A stretch of 64,000 nucleotides of DNA from Bromus sterilis (GCA_950022295.1 OX465595.1:427112270-427176269); one strand, 5' to 3'. Numbered from the stretch's first letter, positions 46,698 through 56,766 are shown. Notes: generated from the sequence alone by a model not told the origin. Translations and numbers: made by a program.

Positions 46698-46701
46698 AGT
46701 C

Positions 46702-49700
46702 TGTCGGGACCCGGGGTTAGCGTATGCAAGTCCAGCTAAGACATAGTCATATGGAGAGCCGAGAACCGTACCCACTTGTCTAAGCAGACAAGGCCAAGCA
46801 CAGAACGTTCTCGGAAAGCATCGTACGTGAGGGGCATCCCATTCAGGCCGGATGATCAACTGAGATGGGTCCTCATCGTCCGCACACAAGTCTAATGGTA
46901 TGGGTGGTGAACTCCCATATTCAAAGACAAGTCGCCTCAATCATACTAACGACTATCTCCTAACTCTTACATAGACTTACTCCAGTCCGATCACTTAGTC
47001 GGGGTCTAGGGCGGGCTCAATCATACCACAAAGTGTGCACGAGACAGAGTCTCAAGCAATCGCGTCGCGATGCCCCAAGCTGCGCACATCTAAGGGCCAC
47101 TTGGTGTATGAATGACCGCCAGCCAGATCACAACTAAGGTCTCGAAAACCCATACAAAGACATGCATGTTATAGACATACACGCAGCACACATGCCTTGT
47201 ATGAACAGTAGGTACCATTGCAATTCTCTACAAAGTATACATTTTATTTATAACTCTTATAGAGTGCACACAGAGATCACATACATGTGATCCAACATCA
47301 CAACACAGAGCGGAAGCAAATTATGTCTCAGTACAGACAAGTTTAACAAATGGCTTAAGAAGCCTTATTCAAACAGAAAGCCCTCCACGAGGGAACCAGT
47401 CTGCTGACTGGGACTAGACTAGCTTGATCTTCAGTCGTCCAGCTCGATGAAGAAGCCACGTTCGGGGTCAGTGGTTTCATCTAAAACATAGATTAAGCAA
47501 ACATGAGTACAAAGTCGTACTCAACAAGACTTACATAGGAGCTATGCTACTCATGCACATGTATCAAGGTAAAGGGAGGTGGGGTTTCACTTGCAGAAAT
47601 GCCAGCTTTGTCTTGGCTAGTCCTGAACTACGAGTACCAGACTTGAGGTAAGAAGCGTACACGAGTCCACTACTTTCACCAACCAATTACACCACTATGG
47701 TGCCTTCCTCGACTTCCCCACGAGAAAGCACGCCATAGCACTCACACTTATCTTGGTGTGTTTTAGAAGTATCCAGTTCAAGTTGTCTAATAATCAAGCT
47801 AAGCTTTCCAAGCAGTCCATAACCGCGGACGCGGCTATTCGAATAGTTTTGTTAACCCTGCAGGGGTGTACCGCTACACACACATGACCATCGGTTACCG
47901 CCTTTGATCTCGACACCATTCAAGGGGTGCCGGCGAGGATGCTCACCACAACTGTTACCTCATAGCCGATCTAGTCCAAGAGAGTCGCCTACCTGGGTTG
48001 GCTACCACTATCGTGAACCCGGCCGGTTTACCGAAGTGGACCCAGATGATGTGTGCGTGGTGCAGAAGCCGGTCTCGGATGAGCCGTTCTCTCACTTGGC
48101 AGCCAGGCCACAAACCTACCAGAATTCCGAACTATTGCGACATCTGGACATCGAAGGGGATGAGTTAGTAAGCTGAGAGGGGTCAGTGAGCCTAATGTGT
48201 GGTTGTACTCTTCATCTTGGATCACCACACAAGAACTCGTACTAGGGCGGTGTTCAACGAGACAACCCACTGTGTACTCCTACACAGCCTCTCATCGTTC
48301 ACCTTGTATTAGGTCGATTCACCAACACTTTTCTACCACCACCAACATGATCACTACCATCCCGACTCACATAACAGTATCATCATGGTAACATACTAAG
48401 CATGCAATAAGCAGTAACAATTGTAGGGGCCACATGATATCAATCAACTCCTACATTTGCTAGGATTGTGGTTTGCTTACTACTGTGACAAAAGATAGGT
48501 CATGCAAAGGAATGGGTTCATCTATGCGGTAGAAACGTAGCATGGTAATCATCCTAAACAATGCATAAGCGAGACATGAGAGGGAAGTGGGATTTTATAG
48601 ACATGATCAATGGGGGGTTGCTTGCCTTGCTGACGAGATTCGGGTTCGGGGTCTTCAACGAAGGGGGTGACCTCTTGCTCCGGTTCCACCTCTTCTCGAC
48701 AAACAAAGCACGAAGTAGCAATCAATATGAATGCAATGCTCAAGCACATGATTGAATGTTAAAGCTTGAAGTATAAGTTCTGATGTGTGAGGCAATTCCA
48801 TTTAAATGGAGTATATTGCATTTTGAAATGCAAATTCAAACTCCACATTTGAATTCGAACTAAACTAAGTTATATGTGACATTGTTTGAACATTTTGAAT
48901 CAACTTCAAATGTGTATGATATGCCTCTGAAGTGTGGTTGAATTGTAGCTTAAATCCATGGTCCAAGTTGCAAAATAATTTGATTTGAATTTGAATTAAA
49001 TTCAAATAAACCAAATTACAAATGCTACTGGTTCCATTTTAAAATCAACTCAAACATAGTTGAAAGTTGCATATTTGGATAGATAATTTTGTCCTAATCA
49101 TTTTTCATATATTATTTGTCCAATTTGGAGTTAATATGAATTTTCTATGAATTTCCAAAGTTTGGGGTATTTTCTGGATTTTCTGGAATTCTTTTAATTC
49201 AAATATCTCTGGAAATTCATTTACTGCGTCAGCATGGCGCAAGGCTGACGTCAGGGGGGGGGGCTGACATGTGGGTCCACCCTGTCAGTGGCTGGGTTAA
49301 CTTAACCCGTGGGTTAAATTAATCCAGTGGCTTAATTAAGCCACTGGGCCCACCTGTAAGTGACTCAGAGGGGTAATTAGGGGGTGATTAACGGGGGGGC
49401 TTAGTGCTGATTCGCCGGCGGCTTGACGCCGGCGACTGGAGCGCGGCGGCGCTGCACGGGATCACGTTCCCGGCCACGGGAGGGAAAACGGAGGGCACCG
49501 GCTTGCTCCTGGAGGTCTTCCGCGTATTCTGGAGGCATCGGGGTTTCACGGGGAGCTCGGGAGCGACGACGGCGACGACTCCGGCGGAAGCAGGGAAACG
49601 GCGAGGTCGTAGCCGAGGCTAGGGAGCACGGTTTGAGGCGTTCTTGGTTGCGTTCGAACGCTGGAACACGCGGGAGTCAAACGCGCGCTCTAGGGGTCCA

Positions 49701-50795
49701 CGACAAGCACTGGAGCGAGGAGGACGACGACCATGGCGGCGAGCTTGCTCGGGATCCATGGCGGATTCAGTTGTGGGGCAAATGAGGCGCTGCAAACTTA
49801 GGGTAAAGGTGAAGGAGCTCACCCTAAAGCTAATGGAGAAGACGGTGAGGCCGGGGATGCTGTGTAGTCGAGGAATTCGACGACGGCGACTCACGGTTCC
49901 GGCGAGCTCTCGGTGAAGCTGGCGTCGACTGCTGAGGTGTTCGGGCTCGATTGCTTGAGGGGAACGACGAAGAGGCTTGCTGCGGTTCTTCTGGACACGG
50001 CGGCACGGCTTGAGGACGGCGGTGGCTACGTGTTCTCGACGGCGTGCTCCACGGCGGTCTTCGGGCGGCGACGAAATCGGCGCAGGAGGAGGAGGAGGAA
50101 GCTCTGGAGGGGGGGAATGGATTGCGGAGGCTGCGGGGAGTCTCCAGGCGCGAGAAGGAGGCACGGGGGGGCCTGGAAGGCGCTCGGCGTCGAGGTGCCG
50201 TCCCCAGCTAGCTCGGTGGCATTCCACCGAGCAGCTTGGAGAGGTGGAAGAAGACCCCCCTGCCCCTGGTGGGCCGGCTGGGCTGGGTGGGCCGGTTTCG
50301 CCTGGGCGCCAGGTAAGGTTTTTCCCTTTTCTGTTTAATCTTTCCTTTCTGTTTTTCTGTAATTTGTTCTGTTTAGCTAAAATAAATAGCTAAACATTTT
50401 ATTAAATGCTAAAAACTTTTATGTGGCCTCATAATAATATAGACTAGCCACTCATAAACTTTCAACATTTTTAAAATTCAAATGATTTGAATTTTAAATC
50501 AAATAGGGGTATTTCATTAATTCCAAAGCACTGTTTGAATATTTGAAAAATCTATGAGCATGGGTTTGACTCCAAATCATTTTTAAAATGATCATACTCA
50601 TTTATAAGACTTTTCAAAACTCTAACATGAATTTTTGGAAAAGATTTTTATCTGGCCTTTTGAATTAATTCATCTGGGGGGTGTTCCTTCTCCCATTTGG
50701 ATTTTGAATTTGATTTCGATGATTTCTTTTGAAAATTTTCACATGATGCAAAGTACTAGCTAACCCTAGCACATACCTAACTTGGGGTTGTGACA
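46702..50795 (-). repeat. 3' LTR of the Gypsy element
   Basis: Plus-strand start TGTCGGGACCC, end GGGGTTGTGACA. It is fixed on one side by the polypurine tract and on the other by the orphan PBS, which excludes the longer 5.3 kb repeat as the LTR. ORF-like frames in the GC-rich part (49404-50393) are not genes. A candidate minus-strand TATA box sits at 48591-48601. Confidence 0.9.
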
Positions 50796-53700
50796 ACTCG
50801 CCCCCACTCAACAGAATCTCGTCCCGAGATTCAGAAGTCTGCGGGAGGAAGGAGGGGTACTCGGCACGGAGACGGTCTTCTCTTTCCCACGTAGCTTCTC
50901 TTTCAGAGTGGTGTGACCATTGCACTTTCAGAAACCTAATCTTCTGACGACGAGTGACACGCTCTGCGGAATCAAGAATACGAACGGGGTACTCTCGATA
51001 AGAAAGTTCATCTTGGAGATCAAGCGTTTCATGGTCGACTTCGCGGATGGGGTCCTTGAAGCAACGCCTGAGTTGGGACACATGGAATACATCGTGTACT
51101 CGGGAAAGGTGCGGGGGTAGTTCAAGTTGGTAGGCAACTTCTCCATATTTGGCAAGAATGCGGAAAGGTCCGATGTAACGTGGGGCCAACTTGCCTTTGA
51201 TTCCGAATCTTTGGGTTCCCTTCAGAGGAGTAACCCGAAGGTAAGCCTTCTCATCCAGATTGTAGCTCTCTTGCCTATGATGACGATCATAGTAGCTTTT
51301 CTGACGAGACTGGGCTACTTTCAATTGATCACGAACAATGCGAACTTGCTCTTCTGCTTCCTTGATCATATCCGGTCCAAAGAATTGTCTTTCACCGGTT
51401 TCAGACCAGTTTAGTGGTGTTCGACATCGTCGTCCATATAGGAGTTCAAAAGGAGCCATGTTCGGACTAGATTGAAAACTATTGTTATAAGAAAATTCGG
51501 CAAATGGAAGAGACTTCTCCCAATTCTTTCCGAATGAGATTACACAAGCTCTGAGCATGTCTTCAAGAATTTGGTTAACCCTTTTGACTTGACCGCTAGA
51601 CTGAGGATGGAAAGCTGTACTAAAAGAGAGATGAGTTCCCATAGCATTCTGAAAGCTTCCCCAGAATCTAGAGGTAAAAAGGCTACCACGATCAGAATTG
51701 ATTTCCAAAGGAACACCGTGAAGGGATACAATTCTAGAGACGTACAAGTCCGCTAACTGACTAGCAGTTATAGACTCGCGAACCGGAAGGAAGTGAGCAA
51801 CTTTGGAAAGTCTGTCTACGACAACGAAGATGGCATTGTTTCCTTTCTGGGTTCTTGGAAAGCCGGTGATGAAGTCCATGGTGACTTTGTCCCATTTCCA
51901 CTCGGGAATAGACAAAGGTTGAAGTGTACCAGCAGGTCTTTGATGTTCTGCCTTAATGCGACAACAAACATCACATTCGGCAACAAATCGAGCAATGTCT
52001 CTCTTCATCCTAGTCCACCAAAATCTCTGGCGTAGATCTCGGTACATTTTTGTGCTACCGGGATGAATCGAGAGGGGTGTGTCATGGGCTTCTTTGAGGA
52101 TGAGTTGCCTTAGTTCCCTATTCTTAGGTACTACCAAACGATTTCCAAAGAATACCGTTCCTTTGCTATCTGCGGAGAAACATTTAGCAACTCCGCTAGC
52201 AATGTTCTCCTTGATCCGGCGAACACCTCGTGCACGCCTTTGGGCAACTACGATTTGATCCTCAAGGGTTGGTTTCGCCACCAAGGTAGAAAGATAGCCA
52301 TGAGGAACAATCTCAAGGTTGAGCTTTCGAAATTCCTCATGAAGAAGTGGTTGATACTGTTGTAACATGAGGTTGTTACAATACGACTTACGACTTAGTG
52401 CATCAGCCATGGCGTTGGCTTTGCCTGGGGTGTAAGAAATTCCTACGTTGTAATCTTTTATCAACTCAATCCAGCGTCTTTGCCTGAGATTAAGATCTGG
52501 CTGGGTGAAAATGTATTTGAGGCTTTGGTGGTCGGAATAGATCTCACAACGATTACCAAGGAGGTAATGTCGCCAAGTTGTTAGGGCATGAACTACGGCA
52601 GCGAGTTCAAGGTCATGGGTAGGGTAGTTCTCTTCATGTGGCCGCAACTGGCGTGAAGCATAAGCTACCACATGTCTATCTTGCAGAAGTATGCATCCTA
52701 ACCCTTGCCGTGATGCGTCACAATAGATCTCAAAATCCTTTTTGGTGTCTGGAGGTGCAAGTACAGGTGCAGAAGTCAATCTTCTTTTTAGCTCTTGAAA
52801 GCTTTCCTCGCACTTGGAAGTCCAAAGGAATTTCTTATCTTTCTTGAGGAGTTCAGTTAGAGGCTTTGCAACTTTAGAAAAGTTTTCGACGAAGCGGCGG
52901 CAATAGCTGGCTAGGCCAAGAAAACTCCTAACTTGCTTAATCGATTCAGGTGGAGTCCAGTCAAGAACGGCCTGAACTCTCTCGGGATTCACAGCAATGC
53001 CTTTTGCAGAAATGACGTGGCCTAAATAGGTCACTTCTGGTAGCCAGAATTCACACTTGGAGAATTTAGCATACAGGCGATGCTCTCTAAGTTTCATCAA
53101 TACCAGCCTAAGGTGTTCTGCGTGCTCTTCTTCGTTCTTCGAGTAGATGAGAATGTCATCAAGATAAACTACAACAAATTTATCTAAGTACTCCATGAAG
53201 ATCGAATTCATCAAGCGCGAAAAAGTGGCTGGGGCATTGGTTAAACCAAAGGACATGACGGTGTACTCATAAAGACCATAGCGAGTAGTAAAAGCCGTTT
53301 TTGGAATGTCCTCGTTTCGGATTTTGATTTGATGATAGCCTAATCTCAAATCCATCTTGGAGAAGACAGAGGATCCTGCAAGTTGGTCGTAAAGATCATT
53401 GATCCTGGGCAGTGGGTACTTGTTCTTTATCGTCGCTAGATTTAGCGGGCGATAGTCTACGCACATCCTTTCTGTTCCATCTTTCTTCTTCACGAACAGA
53501 ACGGGGCAACCCCATGGCGATGAGCTAGGGCGGATGAAGCCTTTTGCCAACGAAGCATCAAGTTGGGTTTTTAGCTCAGCTAACTCATGTGGGGCCATTC
53601 TATATGGGCGTCTGGAAATTGGGGCTGTGCCTGGTATAAGATCCACTATAAACTCTACACATCTGTCGGGAGGCATACCCGGCAGCTCTTCAGGAAAGAC

Positions 53701-55239
53701 ATCCGGGAAGTCACGAACCACCGGAATATCTTCAAGTTCGGGAAGGGGAAGTACATTCAAAGAATGCACTTGGATTCTTGTTCTGGGTGAAGTGTAGGTG
53801 ACGGCCTTGCCTGAAGGGTGGGTGAGTTTCACTGATTTGCCTTTGCAATCCAGGTAGGCATTCTGTCTTGATAGCCAATCCATGCTAAGGATGACATCAA
53901 TGTCTGAAGACTTGAGGGCTATGAGTGAAGCAAGGAATACTAAACCCTCAATTGCAATTTGATTACCATGGCTTACTCTAGTAGTTTGCCATCTTGACCC
54001 TGGAGTTTGAATAATCATCAGGGTGGACAATTCAACAAAGGATAACTCATGACGAAGTGCATAACTTTCCGACATGAATGAATGAGATGCTCCTGGGTCG
54101 AAAAGAACGGAAGTAGGAACATAATTGACTGGGAGCGTACCAAGAATGACGTTAGAGATGTCGTCAGTCTCTTCGGCGGCAATCTGGTTCACACGTCCTC
54201 GGGTAGCGGGAGGAGCGGGCTTGGTGTTGAAGACCTTCTGGGGTGGCTTGCCACGACCATTGTTGTTGTTGCCTCCGGCACGGGGTGGAGCATTCTGATT
54301 CTGGATCTGGTTCTGGGGACACTCACGAGAATAGTGGCCTGCCTGACCACACTTGTAACAGGCTCCGAAAACAGTGCGTGGAGCTGGGTGGAACTGGGTT
54401 GGTGGACGAGGCGCCACATAGGATGGCCTCGGTGGGTTGTTCTGGCGGAACATGCTGTTTGGGATCCAGATCTTGCGCTTCTGGGAACCAGAACTGGATG
54501 AACTATCATCTCTAGGGTGTTTGCGAAAGTCGTTGGGGGTGTTCATGTCCTCGGCCTTGATGGCTTTGTTGACCAGGACTTGGAAGGTGGCAAAATCATG
54601 AAGGTTGAGCTCACGACGAAGTCCAGAGTTGAGGCCACGACGGAACCTCTCTTGCTTCTTTGCATCGGTGGAGACTTCTTCGGTAGCATATCGAGCAAGT
54701 CGGTTGAACTCACGACTAAACTCATCAACAGTCCTTCTGCCTTGGGTGAGGTTGCAGAACTCCTCACGCTTGCGGTCCATAAGACCCTTGGGAATGTGGT
54801 GCTCACGGAAGGAAGTGCAGAATTCCTCCCAAGTGGTGGGTGGTCCAACGGGACGCATATTCAGAAAGTTCTCCCACCAAGAGCTAGCTGCACCTTCAAG
54901 GTGATAGGTGGCATAGTTGACCTTGTCGCCATCTGCAACATGGCCTGCTTGGAGCTTCCTTTCGATGCTGCGAAGCCAGTCATTGGCGTCAAGGGGCTCG
55001 GTGGAGTAACTGAAAACCGGGGGATGAAGTCGGATGAAATCGTTCAAGGACACCAGCTCATTGCGCTGCTGAGTGGTGTTGCGAGCAATGACTTCCAACA
55101 GGTGGTGAGAGTCTCGGCGGTTCCTCTCGACCTCCATCAGAACCTGAGCCATCGTGGGTGGGGGTGGAAGGTTGTCTTCCTCCTGATCATTTCCACGACC
55201 TTGGTTACGACCAACCTGGCCACGGGTTCCGTGAGACAT
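50665..55239 (-). CDS. gag-pol: Gag-Pol polyprotein of a chromovirus-type Gypsy element
   Basis: One uninterrupted ORF of 1,524 codons. Gag helical region about residues 70-230 (ASSWWENFLN, EEFCNLTQGRRTVDEFSREF); CCHC knuckle CYKCGQAGHYSREC at 294-307; protease-like LFDPGASHSF at 379-388 (usually DSG/DTG); reverse transcriptase about 540-720 with YLDD at 692-695; RNase H from about 835 with YCDAS (839-843); integrase HHCC zinc finger (H1052, H1059, C1089, C1092); integrase core with D1122 and D1183. The third catalytic position, 35 residues beyond D1183, is K1219 (codon AAA) instead of Glu, so strand transfer should fail. A chromodomain-like segment lies at about 1415-1465. The last 43 or so codons run through the polypurine tract into the LTR. 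A splice acceptor CAG lies one base before the ATG. Upstream stops separate it from the 259-codon ORF in the same frame unless spliced. Confidence 0.93.
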   Translation of the reverse strand: MSHGTRGQVGRNQGRGNDQEEDNLPPPPTMAQVLMEVERNRRDSHHLLEVIARNTTQQRNELVSLNDFIRLHPPVFSYSTEPLDANDWLRSIERKLQAGHVADGDKVNYATYHLEGAASSWWENFLNMRPVGPPTTWEEFCTSFREHHIPKGLMDRKREEFCNLTQGRRTVDEFSREFNRLARYATEEVSTDAKKQERFRRGLNSGLRRELNLHDFATFQVLVNKAIKAEDMNTPNDFRKHPRDDSSSSSGSQKRKIWIPNSMFRQNNPPRPSYVAPRPPTQFHPAPRTVFGACYKCGQAGHYSRECPQNQIQNQNAPPRAGGNNNNGRGKPPQKVFNTKPAPPATRGRVNQIAAEETDDISNVILGTLPVNYVPTSVLFDPGASHSFMSESYALRHELSFVELSTLMIIQTPGSRWQTTRVSHGNQIAIEGLVFLASLIALKSSDIDVILSMDWLSRQNAYLDCKGKSVKLTHPSGKAVTYTSPRTRIQVHSLNVLPLPELEDIPVVRDFPDVFPEELPGMPPDRCVEFIVDLIPGTAPISRRPYRMAPHELAELKTQLDASLAKGFIRPSSSPWGCPVLFVKKKDGTERMCVDYRPLNLATIKNKYPLPRINDLYDQLAGSSVFSKMDLRLGYHQIKIRNEDIPKTAFTTRYGLYEYTVMSFGLTNAPATFSRLMNSIFMEYLDKFVVVYLDDILIYSKNEEEHAEHLRLVLMKLREHRLYAKFSKCEFWLPEVTYLGHVISAKGIAVNPERVQAVLDWTPPESIKQVRSFLGLASYCRRFVENFSKVAKPLTELLKKDKKFLWTSKCEESFQELKRRLTSAPVLAPPDTKKDFEIYCDASRQGLGCILLQDRHVVAYASRQLRPHEENYPTHDLELAAVVHALTTWRHYLLGNRCEIYSDHQSLKYIFTQPDLNLRQRRWIELIKDYNVGISYTPGKANAMADALSRKSYCNNLMLQQYQPLLHEEFRKLNLEIVPHGYLSTLVAKPTLEDQIVVAQRRARGVRRIKENIASGVAKCFSADSKGTVFFGNRLVVPKNRELRQLILKEAHDTPLSIHPGSTKMYRDLRQRFWWTRMKRDIARFVAECDVCCRIKAEHQRPAGTLQPLSIPEWKWDKVTMDFITGFPRTQKGNNAIFVVVDRLSKVAHFLPVRESITASQLADLYVSRIVSLHGVPLEINSDRGSLFTSRFWGSFQNAMGTHLSFSTAFHPQSSGQVKRVNQILEDMLRACVISFGKNWEKSLPFAEFSYNNSFQSSPNMAPFELLYGRRCRTPLNWSETGERQFFGPDMIKEAEEQVRIVRDQLKVAQSRQKSYYDRHHRQESYNLDEKAYLRVTPLKGTQRFGIKGKLAPRYIGPFRILAKYGEVAYQLELPPHLSRVHDVFHVSQLRRCFKDPIREVDHETLDLQDELSYREYPVRILDSAERVTRRQKIRFLKVQWSHHSEREATWEREDRLRAEYPSFLPQTSESRDEILLSGGELSQPQVRYVLGLASTLHHVKIFKRNHRNQIQNPNGRRNTPQMN
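50796..50808 (-). other. Polypurine tract of the Gypsy element
   Basis: Minus-strand AGTGGGGGCGAGT directly precedes the TGTCAC start of the 3' LTR. It is translated as part of the gag-pol tail. Confidence 0.75.
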
Positions 55240-55240
55240 C

Positions 55241-55576
55241 CTGAAGGTGAAAAACCAAAGTCAAACAGAGTTGATTGGGAGAGTCTAATCAAGGTATTGA
55301 AGTACTGGAAGGATTACAGAGTAAAGGAAGTAATCATCCTGACAACATGGTGATAAAAGCATACAAGCCATATATTCACAAGCTGTCATACAAACCATAC
55401 ACCGTTTTAGTACAAGCACCAAGCTAATACAAACGTGATGAAGATGATACATCCTTAAGAGGCACTCTGACTTCCTATACATTATTTATCTAAGCCTCTG
55501 GAACTTAGATACCTTGCGTACAATATACTAAGATACTACTACTCCCTCACTAAGGTAAGACCACAGGCGGTCTCAC
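55241..55576 (-). other. Predicted intron joining the extra ORF to gag-pol
   Basis: On the minus strand the donor GTGAGA begins at 55576 within the end of the ORF (GAT GT|GTGAG), and the acceptor TTTTTCACCTTCAG ends at 55241. Removing these 336 nt joins GT to G, rebuilding the Val codon, followed by ATG TCT of gag. The stop TGA lies inside the intron. A branch-point-like TTTGAC lies about 20 nt before the acceptor. This is a prediction from sequence signals only. Confidence 0.55.
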
Positions 55577-56352
55577 ACATCTCCATCTCCATAGTAGTCC
55601 TCGTAAAAGTTACCCGCGTATCCCGGTAGCTGAAGGTGGCCATCGGAAAAGACGGAGGCTTGTGGACCCTGATATCCATTTGGGCAAGGATGGGGCCTAG
55701 GTCCAGCGTAGGGTGGAAGCAAAGGACCACGGGGTGGAATAATGCCTCCAATCTCGGGCCAAGCAACTCGAGAAGGCATCTGTGTCCTCACAGGGTAGAT
55801 AGCATCATACTCAACTGATCCCACACTCACGAAGGGTGCCAAGAGTGTCAAAGCTCGATACAAACGTGCACGAGTGGAGTGAAGCTCGAATCCAAGGGCA
55901 CGTGCATCACGATCTCGATCACTAGCAAACCTAGCAGTCATCTGAAGTGCTGGATCCTCTGCGGAGTGATCTGAGTAGAGTCCGGTGTAATATCCCTCTT
56001 CTCCTGGAAGTGCAGCAGGGATATAGCGGAATGATGTCTCTCTCAGCATAGTGTGCTCCTCTCTCAGTAGTGTAATACATGAGTATGCAGCATCCTGCAC
56101 AGCCATGTTCTCAGTCACACCAATGCCATGTCCAAAGTGGATAGGCTGAGTAACTCCATTGTGGTGCGGGTAGATCTTAACAATGCAGTGGTACTGAGTC
56201 TGGTTGAAGTCGTGGAACTGCTCCTCGACGGTATACTCAGGATACCAACGATATCCCACATAGGACATCATCTCGATCAACGTGGCGGGATGGCCACGCA
56301 CATCGAGGCACCTGGTCAAACGAACAATCTGACGAGGGGGAAGATCTGCCAT
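55573..56352 (-). CDS. Extra 259-residue ORF upstream of gag, dsRNA-binding-domain-like
   Basis: The ORF lies between PBS and gag in the same frame as gag-pol. Residues about 22-98 follow the alpha-beta-beta-beta-alpha layout of a dsRNA-binding domain: PATLIEMM (helix 1), PEYTVEEQ, YHCIVKIYP, PIHFGHGIGVT and then AVQDAAYSCITLL (helix 2 with the family's A...AA...L pattern). The lysine pair usually at the start of helix 2 (KKxAK) is replaced by TENMA, so binding strength is open. The C-terminal half is Pro/Gly/Tyr-rich with RARALG- and PRGPLLPPYAGPRPHP-type stretches and an acidic end YYGDGDV. The ATG is preceded directly by the splice-acceptor-like TTCTTTCTGTTTCAG. Preservation of the reading frame in both copies suggests it was recently functional. 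Confidence 0.7.
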   Translation of the reverse strand: MADLPPRQIVRLTRCLDVRGHPATLIEMMSYVGYRWYPEYTVEEQFHDFNQTQYHCIVKIYPHHNGVTQPIHFGHGIGVTENMAVQDAAYSCITLLREEHTMLRETSFRYIPAALPGEEGYYTGLYSDHSAEDPALQMTARFASDRDRDARALGFELHSTRARLYRALTLLAPFVSVGSVEYDAIYPVRTQMPSRVAWPEIGGIIPPRGPLLPPYAGPRPHPCPNGYQGPQASVFSDGHLQLPGYAGNFYEDYYGDGDV

Positions 56353-56665
56353 CTGAAACAGAAAGAAGGAGTTTGCAAATGCATCAGATTATGAAGAAAC
56401 TTGGAATGACTCGGACAACATGACGGCTGTAATTGTAAGAAATGACAATTTCTTCCAACATGAAACAACACTTACATACGATGTAATAAAACAGGGATCA
56501 TAACCACTCTAACAAACCGATCACAACTTTCCTACGGCTATAAGGAAGCAAACAACGAGATGTTCTAATCAGACAGAGGAGAGCCTAGTCCTATCTTCCC
56601 GTAGAATAAGATGAGGGTGACTCAGAACTCAGAACGAAGGGGTAAGGAGAAAAATGAAGTCTTAC
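56353..56665 (-). other. Predicted 5' leader intron
   Basis: On the minus strand the donor AAC|GTAAGA starts at 56665 and the acceptor CTCCTTCTTTCTGTTTCAG ends at 56353, immediately before the ATG of the extra ORF. The 313 nt interval is AT-rich. The same signals are preserved in the orphan leader (46284-46596). Confidence 0.45.
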
Positions 56666-56754
56666 GTTGTTCCCTTATATTCCCAGAGTAACTATATAAC
56701 TATAGCAAGCTAGACTCAACTTCGGCCAAGGCTACTAGTCCTACAGTCAGTCCT

Positions 56755-56766
56755 GCTCTGATACCA
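56755..56766 (-). other. Primer binding site, tRNA-iMet type
   Basis: Minus-strand TGGTATCAGAGC, complementary to the 3' end of initiator tRNA-Met, lies 4 bp after the LTR end. This is the usual primer for plant chromovirus-type Gypsy elements. Confidence 0.9.

Larger units (their letters stand above)
45465..46701 (-). repeat. Second, truncated leader unit beyond the 3' LTR
   Basis: This 1.24 kb segment is nearly identical to 55534-56770: PBS, leader and the whole 259-codon ORF. It lies downstream of the 3' LTR in the element's direction, where host DNA is expected. It is the start of another interior unit of a tandem array, cut off before gag. The cut removed about 295 bp of host sequence present in copy 1 (15690-15984). 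Confidence 0.85.

Noticed and set aside
49404..50393. Cluster of ORFs of 70-202 codons in the Gypsy LTR (and at 59473-60462)
   Set aside because: Overlapping frames on both strands in GC-rich LTR sequence; they occur identically in both LTRs and have no domain.
45465..50795. Reading the whole 5.3 kb direct repeat as the Gypsy LTR
   Set aside because: A tRNA-iMet PBS (46686-46697) and TGT...ACA termini define a 4,094 bp LTR. The remaining 1.24 kb is leader and ORF sequence.
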